This document shows positions 1-6,815 of a DNA stretch of 15,921 bases, piece after piece. Below the pieces are notes generated by a model, which was given only the letters and a program-made list of their open reading frames with translations, was not told where the DNA came from and searched no databases. Every line of letters begins with the position of its first letter. The stretch's first letter is position 1. The position numbers and the translations under genes are program-made. Where the stretch lies: contig CAADVE010000231.1 of NCBI GenBank assembly GCA_900752425.1, positions 1 through 15,921 on the forward strand, in the 5' to 3' direction. Source of the stretch: an uncultured Collinsella sp. (GTDB lineage: Bacteria > Actinomycetota > Coriobacteriia > Coriobacteriales > Coriobacteriaceae).

Positions 1-963
1 CCCTGCTGCCATCGGCGGGCGCGGGATCGGGCCGCGCCGCGACCAGGTCGGGCCCCCCCCCGCCGTATTGGTTCCCGCGCAGATCCCGTAAGTTCCGGGA
101 ATAATAAACGTCCCCGGCCACAGGCGGGCATCATCGATCATATGATCAGCTAGGTAGATGAAATACGCCGTACTCCCCAACTGAACCATCATATCGCCGG
201 GACGGAATACACCCGTCGAAATGGCCTCGGCACCAGAATCGCCCGTTCCCACTAAGACAGGTGTCCCTGCCGCGAGCCCCGTCGCCTCAGCCGCACGCCG
301 CGTAATCACCCCGGCAATATCGGTAGCCGACATTACCTCCGCCATCTGGTCAGGCCGGCAGAAACGAGCACATTCCCGAGCATCAACCTTCCAGGTGTAG
401 CGGTCGTATAGGGGAAGAAAATCCTCCGCCAAATAACGGTCCACCGTAAAACGCCCCGTCAACTTTGCGCATAGAAACGATGACGCCGTCAGGAACTTCG
501 CGGCACGTTCGTGCACCTCGGGCATATTCTCCTTAAACCACAAGATCTTGGGAGCAATATCTGACGAACAGGGATCGTGCCCGAAAAGCTCGCGTGCGCA
601 ATCTGACCCATATTCGGAAAGAAGCTCGTCAATCTGCGGCTTCGAACGTGCATCGACTCCATACAAAATCGCGGGCGCCAGCGCGTTGCACTCGGTATCG
701 ACCGGCACACAGTCGCAACCCAATGCGGAAAGGCCCACGCATCCGATCTGTGCCGCGTTAACCCCCGATCGCGCCACCAGCTCGCGCGACAAGCGGCAAA
801 AATCGCCCCACCAAACTGCCTCCGCATCATGCTGGTACCATCCGTCACACGGGTTGTCCGTCTCATGTCCACAAGAGGCTTGGCAAACGATGTTGCATCG
901 ATCATCGATTAAAACGCCTTTAGAGGCGCTTGTCCCGATATCAATACCCAGATAGAGCGCCAT
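1..963 (-). CDS. FGGY-family carbohydrate kinase, 3' end outside window
   Basis: This is the N-terminal 321 residues of an ATP-dependent sugar kinase related to xylulokinase (cytoplasmic; phosphorylates a pentose, pentulose or similar polyol). The start has the FGGY phosphate-binding motif (LGIDIGTSASKG, residues 5-16). A GWYQHDAEAVW sugar-site motif follows, then ILYGVDAR and AKLTGRF segments, and an AGTNTAG segment near residue 300. The frame is open to the window edge. The ATG lies 6 nt past the stop of the BtpA-like gene and is preceded by GGGGAG, so it is translated as part of that operon. The last 15-20 residues (encoded by bases 1-60) no longer resemble the family: they come from an 85% GC stretch with a nine-C run, possibly a poor-quality contig end or a frameshift. 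The family call is firm; the substrate is unknown. Confidence 0.85.
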   Translation of the reverse strand, partial: MALYLGIDIGTSASKGVLIDDRCNIVCQASCGHETDNPCDGWYQHDAEAVWWGDFCRLSRELVARSGVNAAQIGCVGLSALGCDCVPVDTECNALAPAILYGVDARSKPQIDELLSEYGSDCARELFGHDPCSSDIAPKILWFKENMPEVHERAAKFLTASSFLCAKLTGRFTVDRYLAEDFLPLYDRYTWKVDARECARFCRPDQMAEVMSATDIAGVITRRAAEATGLAAGTPVLVGTGDSGAEAISTGVFRPGDMMVQLGSTAYFIYLADHMIDDARLWPGTFIIPGTYGICAGTNTAGGGPTWSRRGPIPRPPMAAG

Positions 964-969
964 AGGTGC

Positions 970-1779
970 CTACTCCCCTCGCGCCGTACGAGTGGCAGCC
1001 ATAAAACGAGCTACCCGCTCAACATCAACCGGGGCATCCAGCTTTCCGTCGCGCTTTAAGCAGGTGCCGACAAACGCGCCATCGTAGTGAGCAAATACGT
1101 CAGCCACGGTATTTTCGCGACAACCGGTGCCACATACCACGGGTACTTCGCCAACACGCTCGCGGACTTCATCGGCAAGCTCGCCCGAAGCGCCACGACC
1201 GGCAGCCGAACCGCCGATGACCATTGCATCCGGAAGGCAATTTAAGAGAAGTGAATCGGCAATGTCCGCAGTCGTGCGGTCGTTGAGATAAACCTCCCCC
1301 TCGCTCGTGATGAAGTGAAAAAGCTTGAGGTCGTCCAAGCGCAGCGCCGCCTTGCGACGCATGGTGTGAGCGAAATCTCGGTTAATCAGCCCAAGATCAC
1401 CGGCCCAGGCACCGCAAAAATTGCAGCGTGTGAACTGCGCGTCGACGGCAGCGCACAGCTCGATTGTGGCATCACCGTCGTAAATAGCCTCAGCTCCCCA
1501 AGGGGTCGACAGATCATGGGATAGAGCCCCGATTACATAGCCCATCGATGCAAGGGTTGAGGGAGAAACGTGCTGCTCATAGGGCATCGAGAGCTCATTG
1601 GTAATCAAAATGCCATCGACACCGCCCTGCTGCAACGCCTCGAGATCGCGCTTGGCAGCTTCCACGACCTGCGACACGCTTCCGCCCGGGTAATACAGTG
1701 GATCGCCCGGCAGAGGACGCAGGTGCAGCATTCCGATAACCGGCTTTTCGGTCTTGAACATCGAGGTTAGAAACGACAT
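970..1779 (-). CDS. BtpA/SgcQ family TIM-barrel protein
   Basis: This 269-aa protein belongs to the BtpA/SgcQ family, whose members include cyanobacterial BtpA (photosystem I biogenesis) and Escherichia SgcQ in a sugar operon. The biochemical activity of the sugar-operon members is not established to my knowledge. The hallmark GMLHLRPLPG is at residues 16-25, followed by GVDGILITNE (53-62) and a C-terminal phosphate-site-like part with MVIGGSAAGRG (186-196) and VVCGTGC (214-220). I chose the ATG at 1779 because AAGGAG sits 7 nt before it; an in-frame ATG 15 nt upstream has no such site. It follows the YjbQ gene by about 33 nt and is followed after 6 nt by the FGGY kinase, so all three are cotranscribed. 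Family length is normal. A role as an enzyme on a sugar phosphate is inferred from context only. Confidence 0.85.
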   Translation of the reverse strand: MSFLTSMFKTEKPVIGMLHLRPLPGDPLYYPGGSVSQVVEAAKRDLEALQQGGVDGILITNELSMPYEQHVSPSTLASMGYVIGALSHDLSTPWGAEAIYDGDATIELCAAVDAQFTRCNFCGAWAGDLGLINRDFAHTMRRKAALRLDDLKLFHFITSEGEVYLNDRTTADIADSLLLNCLPDAMVIGGSAAGRGASGELADEVRERVGEVPVVCGTGCRENTVADVFAHYDGAFVGTCLKRDGKLDAPVDVERVARFMAATRTARGE

Positions 1780-1812
1780 AACGTGCTCCTTCATAGAGTT
1801 ATTGCAGGGACG

Positions 1813-2241
1813 TTACTCCCCCAGCACCTCGACGTACACTTTTCGCTTCTGCGGACCGTCAAACTCCGCAAGATAGATGTTCTGGGCACTTCCGCACACG
1901 ATGTGGCCATCTTGGACGGGAAAGAAGCAACTGTTTCCACAAATCATGCTCTTGATATGCCCACAGGAGTTGTTGCCGGTGGCTCCATAGCTCGGCAGGA
2001 AGTGTGCATGCGCATAGGGGGCATCGAGTGGGGCGATGCGATCAAGCGTTTCCATAAGATCCGTCTCCACGCAGGGCAGCCCCTCGTTTACCACGATTCC
2101 ACAGGTCGTATGCGACAAAATAATCGCTGCCAAGCCATTGGTCACCGAGCTGCGTTCGATGGCAGCGTGCACGTCTTCGGTAATATCGATGAACTGGTCC
2201 GGAGCAGTCGATAGATAGCTCAATGTTTCGAGCGTCACCAT
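1813..2241 (-). CDS. YjbQ/UPF0047 family protein
   Basis: This 142-aa protein is a complete YjbQ (UPF0047) family member. Visible family features are SHTTCGIVVNE (residues 43-53), the NNSCGHIKS segment (90-98) with the conserved His95, and the C-terminal IYLAEFDGPQKRKV signature (122-135). Family members form small trimeric beta-barrel proteins, and some show weak thiamine-phosphate synthase activity, which may not be their true role. The ATG is 2 nt after the stop of the upstream amidohydrolase gene, and its AAGGGG ribosome site lies inside that gene's last codons, so translation is probably coupled. No thiamine gene or TPP riboswitch is near, which argues against a thiamine role. Its place between an amidohydrolase and BtpA suggests a step in sugar or amine catabolism (inference). 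Confidence 0.9.
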   Translation of the reverse strand: MVTLETLSYLSTAPDQFIDITEDVHAAIERSSVTNGLAAIILSHTTCGIVVNEGLPCVETDLMETLDRIAPLDAPYAHAHFLPSYGATGNNSCGHIKSMICGNSCFFPVQDGHIVCGSAQNIYLAEFDGPQKRKVYVEVLGE

Positions 2242-2243
2242 GT

Positions 2244-3104
2244 TTACTCATCCCCTTCAAGAAAACGCAGGGCATTACCCCAGTAGAGCCTTTCTCGCGC
2301 ATCATCGCGCATGGACACGGTATCGAGCGCCCGCTTGAGTTTGAACGCACGGAAACGCGGCGTATTGCTGGCGAACATCACTTGATGCGATAGCGCGCGC
2401 TCATACCACAGCGGCCCCATATCGACCGTGAAAAGACGCTGCATCATCTCCTCGGGCGAATCGATGTAAGTGATAGAGGTGTCCGTGTAGCAGTTGGGAT
2501 ACTTGAGCAGCATCGCCACGGTCTCGCGCACCCAGGGCCAGCCAAAGTGGGTCAAACTAAAACGCACATTTGGATGCGTTGCGATTGTGTGCTCAAATGC
2601 AAGCGGGTTACTGCGCGAGAGCTCTGCGCCCGGCTCCCAAGACACACCGGCATGGAAAACCACCGGCTTGTTATAGCGCTCGCACAGCTCGTAAAGCGGC
2701 TCAGCCACAGCATCATCGGGGTCAAAACCCTGCTTTGCCGGATGCAGACAAAGCCCCTTTGCCCCCAGCTCGGTAAAGGCGCGCTCCAATTCGCCTGCGG
2801 CACTGCTCACCCGCGGATCTACGCTCGCAAATCCCCACAGACGATCGGGGTGCGCGGCAACCAGCATGGCAATCTGGTCATTGGTGCCAAAATGCCCTCC
2901 GCATGCCGTGGTTACATCGAGCGGCATGAGCAAGCTCTTCTGCACATCGCAGACGTCCATCTCAACTTGAAGCTCGTCCCAATCCATGGGACCCATATGC
3001 CCCATACCAAATTCTCGTGACCAAAAACTGAATCCATCAGGCTCATCACCCGGCGTACAGATCTCGCCGTAGAGCATGGGCTGAACCAACATGTCGATAA
3101 CCAT
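2244..3104 (-). CDS. Amidohydrolase_2 family protein with altered metal site
   Basis: This 286-aa TIM-barrel protein resembles the amidohydrolase_2 (PF04909) group. Recognisable parts are GFASVDPR (residues 91-98), GAKGLCLHPAKQGF (114-127), VVFHAGVSW (148-156, His151), LTHFGWPW (184-191, His186) and the closing YWGNALRFLEGD. The family normally opens with a metal-binding His-x-His after Ile-Asp and ends the barrel with a catalytic Asp in a GSD/GTD motif. Here the first is Leu-Val-Gln (IDMLVQP, 3-9) and the second is Asn (FASNTPR, Asn247). Only His151 and His186 remain, so metal binding and chemistry may differ or be lost. The ATG at 3104 is chosen because AAGGAG lies 6 nt before it, rather than an ATG 21 nt upstream. 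The gene follows the second PfkB kinase closely. The substrate is unknown. Confidence 0.85.
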   Translation of the reverse strand: MVIDMLVQPMLYGEICTPGDEPDGFSFWSREFGMGHMGPMDWDELQVEMDVCDVQKSLLMPLDVTTACGGHFGTNDQIAMLVAAHPDRLWGFASVDPRVSSAAGELERAFTELGAKGLCLHPAKQGFDPDDAVAEPLYELCERYNKPVVFHAGVSWEPGAELSRSNPLAFEHTIATHPNVRFSLTHFGWPWVRETVAMLLKYPNCYTDTSITYIDSPEEMMQRLFTVDMGPLWYERALSHQVMFASNTPRFRAFKLKRALDTVSMRDDARERLYWGNALRFLEGDE

Positions 3105-3131
3105 TTCGTACTCCTTTCCAGGCATTTGACC

Positions 3132-3932
3132 CTAGTACGGCTCAAACGAACCAATCACTCGGGACGACAGCTCAGCGCCCGCCTTCATACACGCCGGAAT
3201 ATCAAGGCCATCGATCACGCCCTTGGTAAACCCGGCAATATCCGAGTCCCCGGCACCCACGGTATTAACGACCTTCTCCGCCGGTACGATCCCGCACTCA
3301 TAGAAGCGCTCACCGTCATAGGCAATGCTTCCCTTCTCGCCAAGCGTGGCAACCGCAACGCGCGGTCCCAATTCCTGCACGTGGCGTACCCAGTCTCGTA
3401 GCTCCGGAGTGTCCTCTTCAAACGACATAAATGCGTAGTCTACGTAAGGAAAATGAGCCTCGCATGCATATTCGGGATCCTGGCTGAACACCGAGAAGTC
3501 CATAACCACCGTCTTGCCCGCATCATGCCATTCGGGCAGGAGGTCCAAACAATTGCCAAACAGGTCGGTATGAATGATGTCATGCTCTAGGATAAACGCC
3601 CGGTCGTCTTCATTCGGTCGATATGTCTCCATTACGCCATCGATTGCCTCGAGATGCACGCGATCGACGCCGTCCTTCAATGCCATGAGCATCACCGAGG
3701 TGTCGCCATCTTCCACCCGCAGATGTGAGATATCGAACCCCTCAGCGGCCAGCGCCTCTCTCATCTTGTCTCCGTACTCGTCCTTGCCGACAACCGACAC
3801 GGCGGATACCGAAACGCCCATTCGTGCAAGATGGATACCCCAGTCAATGCCGTTACCAGTCGGATAGAACACGCCGATGTTCTGATAGACGTCCGCGCAG
3901 CAAAAACCAGCCGCGCACGCTTTTATACCCAT
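3132..3932 (-). CDS. PfkB-family sugar kinase (second FrlD-like copy)
   Basis: This 266-aa ribokinase/PfkB-family kinase is paralogous to the kinase encoded just upstream and resembles fructoselysine kinase FrlD in length and layout. The catalytic loop is NTVGAGDSDIAG (residues 223-234, base Asp229), with Asp where the family usually has Phe. The N-terminal substrate motif is PTGNGID (24-30) instead of PGGNAVN. VATLGEKGSIAYDGE (194-208) is the usual ATP-side strand. The start is the ATG at 3932 with GGAG about 8 nt upstream, not the in-frame TTG 12 nt earlier. A strong terminator-like hairpin lies immediately ahead of its ribosome site, so it is probably made from read-through transcripts. 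It likely phosphorylates a sugar or sugar-amine related to, but different from, the substrate of its paralogue (inference). Confidence 0.85.
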   Translation of the reverse strand: MGIKACAAGFCCADVYQNIGVFYPTGNGIDWGIHLARMGVSVSAVSVVGKDEYGDKMREALAAEGFDISHLRVEDGDTSVMLMALKDGVDRVHLEAIDGVMETYRPNEDDRAFILEHDIIHTDLFGNCLDLLPEWHDAGKTVVMDFSVFSQDPEYACEAHFPYVDYAFMSFEEDTPELRDWVRHVQELGPRVAVATLGEKGSIAYDGERFYECGIVPAEKVVNTVGAGDSDIAGFTKGVIDGLDIPACMKAGAELSSRVIGSFEPY

Positions 3933-3949
3933 GGTCTTCTCCAATGTTC

Positions 3950-3983
3950 AAAAGGGGACCCACCACATGGCGAGCCCCCTTTT
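3950..3983 (-). terminator. Intercistronic terminator or attenuator between the two PfkB kinase genes
   Basis: Read on the minus strand, AAAAGGGG pairs with CCCCTTTT (3950-3957 with 3976-3983), and the interior (CTCGCC against GGTGGG) also pairs, allowing G-U. The result is a long, nearly continuous stem with a four-base loop and a closing TTTT. It lies about 70 nt past the stop of the first kinase and only a few bases before the ribosome site of the second. It probably lowers expression of the five distal genes relative to the deglycase/kinase core. Confidence 0.7.
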
Positions 3984-4053
3984 CGCGTTTTGCTTATTGT
4001 TTTGCATCGGCTGTCCAAGGCCTCATAGCCAGACCGCCGTACGCTTTCTTAAG

Positions 4054-4917
4054 CTATTCGACGATTGGTGCTCCGTGGCCCCAAGAACCTTCCATGCCGC
4101 ACACGGTCGAGGCAAACCCGGCAGCAAAGTCGAGCGCGCGCTCGATGGCCTCGGCGCCATCCTCACCACGCTTGGCGGAATCGAGATAGCACATCAAAAA
4201 CGAGGTGAGGAACGAGTCGCCCGCCCCCATGGTGTCCTTCATGTCCGTTACCGGTTTAGCCAGCTGACGGTAATAACGCTCGCCGTCGTAAGCAATGCAG
4301 CCCTCGGCGCCCGCCGTAGCCGACACAAAACGCGGACCCAGGCCCTTCACCCATGCCAGACGCTCGCGAATCTCGTCCTCACTCGCGGCATCCGCCGCAC
4401 TAAAGAAAGCGAAATCGACGTAGGGCGCAATCTGCTCGTAGTACTCGTCGGTGGAGTCGTCCGAAAAGTCAAAAGAGACCGTGACGCCCGCAGCCTTCAG
4501 CTTGGGAAGCTCGCGCTCGGTAAAGCAATAGTTGCCCGAATGAACCACATCGAACTGCTTCATGTACGAAAGGTCAAAGCGATCGAGGACATAGCGCGCA
4601 TCGCCACGGATACCGCCCTCGTTGGAGCCGAGGAAGACACGGTCACCGTCGACGACGGTCACGCGAGCCGCTCCGTTCTCGCCAATCATCTGCTCGCACT
4701 TGTCAAGCTCGATACCCTCATCCTCGAGGCTTGCAATGACATGCTCGGCAGCGGCATCATTGCCAAAAATGCCCATGTATGCGGAGCGTGCGGCACCGCA
4801 TTTCTTGGCATAAACGGCGAAGTTCACCGCGTTGCCGCCAGGATACATGGTGTGGATATGCTCGTAGCGATCGACGACGTTGTCGCCAAATCCGAGCGCG
4901 TTAACGTTAAATGCCAT
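4054..4917 (-). CDS. frlD-like: FrlD-like PfkB kinase (fructosamine kinase candidate)
   Basis: This 287-aa cytoplasmic kinase is the closest match here to fructoselysine 6-kinase FrlD. GFGDNVVDRYEH (residues 9-20) and YPGGNAVNFAVY (25-36) match the FrlD N-terminus. FDFSDDSTDEYY (149-160) and DFAFFSA (168-174) match its middle. DTMGAGDSF (228-236, catalytic Asp234) is the phosphoryl-transfer loop, and the closing GMEGSWG resembles the FrlD end. It would phosphorylate the 6-position of an Amadori product before cleavage by the SIS deglycase encoded next to it. The ATG follows the deglycase stop by 14 nt, with AAGGAG inside the gap, so the two are coupled. The call as an Amadori-product kinase rests on recalled sequence resemblance plus context; the amino acid part of the substrate is not known. 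Confidence 0.85.
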   Translation of the reverse strand: MAFNVNALGFGDNVVDRYEHIHTMYPGGNAVNFAVYAKKCGAARSAYMGIFGNDAAAEHVIASLEDEGIELDKCEQMIGENGAARVTVVDGDRVFLGSNEGGIRGDARYVLDRFDLSYMKQFDVVHSGNYCFTERELPKLKAAGVTVSFDFSDDSTDEYYEQIAPYVDFAFFSAADAASEDEIRERLAWVKGLGPRFVSATAGAEGCIAYDGERYYRQLAKPVTDMKDTMGAGDSFLTSFLMCYLDSAKRGEDGAEAIERALDFAAGFASTVCGMEGSWGHGAPIVE

Positions 4918-4931
4918 GGCCTTTGCTCCTT

Positions 4932-5900
4932 CTAGTACTCGACAACACCCATATAGCGACGGAAATCGGGATCGTGATCAAACACCTTGCCGCGTGCGGC
5001 ACGCAGCTCGCAGTTCATGGCGTAGAACAGCACCGGGTCCAGATAGGCACGGACGCTCGCCGGCACGGCTTCCATACCGTACTCCTTGGCATCGAGCACC
5101 ATCAGCGTATCGGTATGCGTCTTAAGGAACGCCAGGGCGCGCTCGTCCATAGCACGGCACTCGCTGGAGCCCATCTGCAGGAAGTAAAAAACGCCATCCT
5201 GAGTAGCCTCGAAGGGGCCATGGAAGTACTCGGCAGAGTGGATGTAGCTGCAGTGCTGCCACTGCATCTCCATAAGAGAGCAGATAGCGAAACCGTAGGT
5301 CTGGCTAAAGTTGGGACCGCTGCCCAGAATATAGAAGAACTCGTGCTCCTGGCAAAGCTTGGCAAAGCGATCACCCAGCTCGGCATTTACCTTCTCACGT
5401 GCCGGGGGAAGAATCTTATCCATCTCGGCGATACCGGCATACATATCGGCAAGATCGGCGTAGCCCTCCTGCTGATCGAGCAGCTCGGCCGCAAGCGACA
5501 GCGAAATACCAGCGGGGACCTCGGCCTGCGGCACGCCCTCGCCCCACGGGTAGACCCACGTGGTCCACTTGCCAGAGTCAATCTTGGATCCAGCGTTGTC
5601 GGTCTGGGCGATCACCGTAGCACCGGCAGCAAGGGCAATCTCGCAGCCCTCGACGACCTCCGGGGTGTTGCCACTGTGGCTGCAAGCGATGACCAGGGAC
5701 TTCTCGCCCAGACGACGCGGACGCATAATGTCGAATTCACGCGCGGTATAGATATACGAAGTGAAGGTGGTTGCCTCGCGCTGCAGAAGCTCATGAGCCG
5801 GAATCAAATCGATCATGGAGCCACCGCAAGCAATCCAGTAGACGCTGTCGAACTTGCCCTTCTCGGCAATTGCCTCTTTGATCAGATCGTGTGCGTTCAT
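4932..5900 (-). CDS. frlB-like: SIS-domain fructosamine 6-phosphate deglycase (FrlB/FraB-like)
   Basis: This 322-aa SIS-domain protein should cleave a phosphorylated fructosyl-amino acid into glucose 6-phosphate and the free amino acid. The first SIS domain shows YWIACGGS (residues 21-28) and IACSHSGNTPEVVEG (71-85). The second shows YILGSGPN (190-197), LMEMQWQH (209-216) and SAEYFHGPFE (222-231). Glu211 and His227 are 16 residues apart, the same spacing as the catalytic Glu214/His230 pair known in Salmonella FraB. The C-terminal FRRYMGVVEY closely resembles the end of E. coli FrlB (RRYYGGLVEY). The ATG at 5900 has AAGGA about 8 nt upstream; an in-frame TTG 33 nt earlier is unlikely. It sits between the epimerase and FrlD-like kinase genes, which supports the role. 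Which Amadori compound it uses is not determined. Confidence 0.88.
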   Translation of the reverse strand: MNAHDLIKEAIAEKGKFDSVYWIACGGSMIDLIPAHELLQREATTFTSYIYTAREFDIMRPRRLGEKSLVIACSHSGNTPEVVEGCEIALAAGATVIAQTDNAGSKIDSGKWTTWVYPWGEGVPQAEVPAGISLSLAAELLDQQEGYADLADMYAGIAEMDKILPPAREKVNAELGDRFAKLCQEHEFFYILGSGPNFSQTYGFAICSLMEMQWQHCSYIHSAEYFHGPFEATQDGVFYFLQMGSSECRAMDERALAFLKTHTDTLMVLDAKEYGMEAVPASVRAYLDPVLFYAMNCELRAARGKVFDHDPDFRRYMGVVEY

Positions 5901-5962
5901 ATCCAGTTCCTTTCTTATTTGGCCCGCAATCAATGACGTTGGTTGCGTGGCCGATAGTTGTT

Positions 5963-6814
5963 TTAGTCAATCAGATATTTCTCGAATGCGGCCATGTTCT
6001 TGGCATCTGCCGCCGCCGGGTCATCGTAGTAACGACCGTCCGTGATTTCCTGGCCCAGCATGCCGTCGAAACCATGGGCGTTGAGCGTGGCGACGAAGGC
6101 GTCCATATCGTGCTTGCCATCGCCCCACACCAGATGGCCATACGGGTCACCGTCGATAAAGTGCATCTCGTGAATTGCCCCATCACCAAAGGCGGCAAAC
6201 CAGTCCTCGAGCGTCTCGCCTGCAACGCCCATCGCGGTTGTATCAACCATGGGCTGTAAGTACGGGCTCGCGACCTCGTCAATCATGCGCTTCGCATCGG
6301 AAACCGTCGTCACAAGGTTGCTCTCCTCGGGACGCAGGCTTTCCATCGTAAGCACCAGACCGTGCTCGCCGGCATACTCCGCAAGAATGGACAAGTGCTC
6401 GCGGCTGCGCTTCCAGGCTTCCTCGCGGTCCTCGTCCCAGTCGCCCCAGCCCGAGTTGACGGACATACGGTCGCACCCAAGTACCTCGGCAAGCTCAATG
6501 CCGTGCTTAAAGTACGCCAGGCTGCGCTGTTCATGCAGCGGCTTGCGTGCGCAGTACTGCCAAGGATAGACAACATTCTCGGGGCACAGAGTACGATACC
6601 TAAGCCCACGGTCTGCAGCCTTTTTCGCCAGGACCTCAGCCTCAAAGTAGCCCGTGTGGTCGAGCGTCACATGCGGCTCTGCGCACCACAGCTCAATGGA
6701 CTCAAAGCCCAAGCGCTGCTGCACATCAAGGAAGTAATCGAGCGACCACATGATGTAGTGGATATTCATGCCCGCAATCTGTTCGCGGTGCAGCGTCGGT
6801 TTGGATTCAGACAT
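5963..6814 (-). CDS. frlC-like: FrlC-like sugar epimerase/isomerase
   Basis: This 283-aa TIM-barrel protein of the xylose isomerase-like/AP endonuclease 2 family resembles fructoselysine 3-epimerase FrlC. Shared blocks are GFESIELWCAEPH (residues 36-48), TLCPENVVYPW (75-85) and TMESLRPEESN (156-166), comparable to LEPLTPYESN of FrlC. The likely metal ligands of the family, Glu158, Asp191 (MVDT), His218 (MHFIDGD) and Glu256 (GQEI), are all present. FrlC interconverts fructoselysine and psicoselysine so that the C3 epimer can enter the same route. The ATG is 1 nt past the stop of the preceding amidohydrolase gene, with AAGGAGG 6 nt upstream. The 39 nt of open frame before it is the tail of that gene. 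Its presence separates this locus from the Salmonella fra type, which has no epimerase to my knowledge. Confidence 0.82.
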   Translation of the reverse strand: MSESKPTLHREQIAGMNIHYIMWSLDYFLDVQQRLGFESIELWCAEPHVTLDHTGYFEAEVLAKKAADRGLRYRTLCPENVVYPWQYCARKPLHEQRSLAYFKHGIELAEVLGCDRMSVNSGWGDWDEDREEAWKRSREHLSILAEYAGEHGLVLTMESLRPEESNLVTTVSDAKRMIDEVASPYLQPMVDTTAMGVAGETLEDWFAAFGDGAIHEMHFIDGDPYGHLVWGDGKHDMDAFVATLNAHGFDGMLGQEITDGRYYDDPAAADAKNMAAFEKYLID

Positions 6815-6815
6815 C

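Noticed and set aside
1780..2300. TPP riboswitch or thiamine context for the YjbQ gene
   Set aside because: No thi-box-like sequence and no thiamine gene nearby; the gene is internal to a sugar/amine operon.
3931..5936. Two plus-strand open frames of over 330 codons opposite the kinase and deglycase genes
   Set aside because: Both mirror well-identified minus-strand genes and lack ribosome sites and recognisable motifs.
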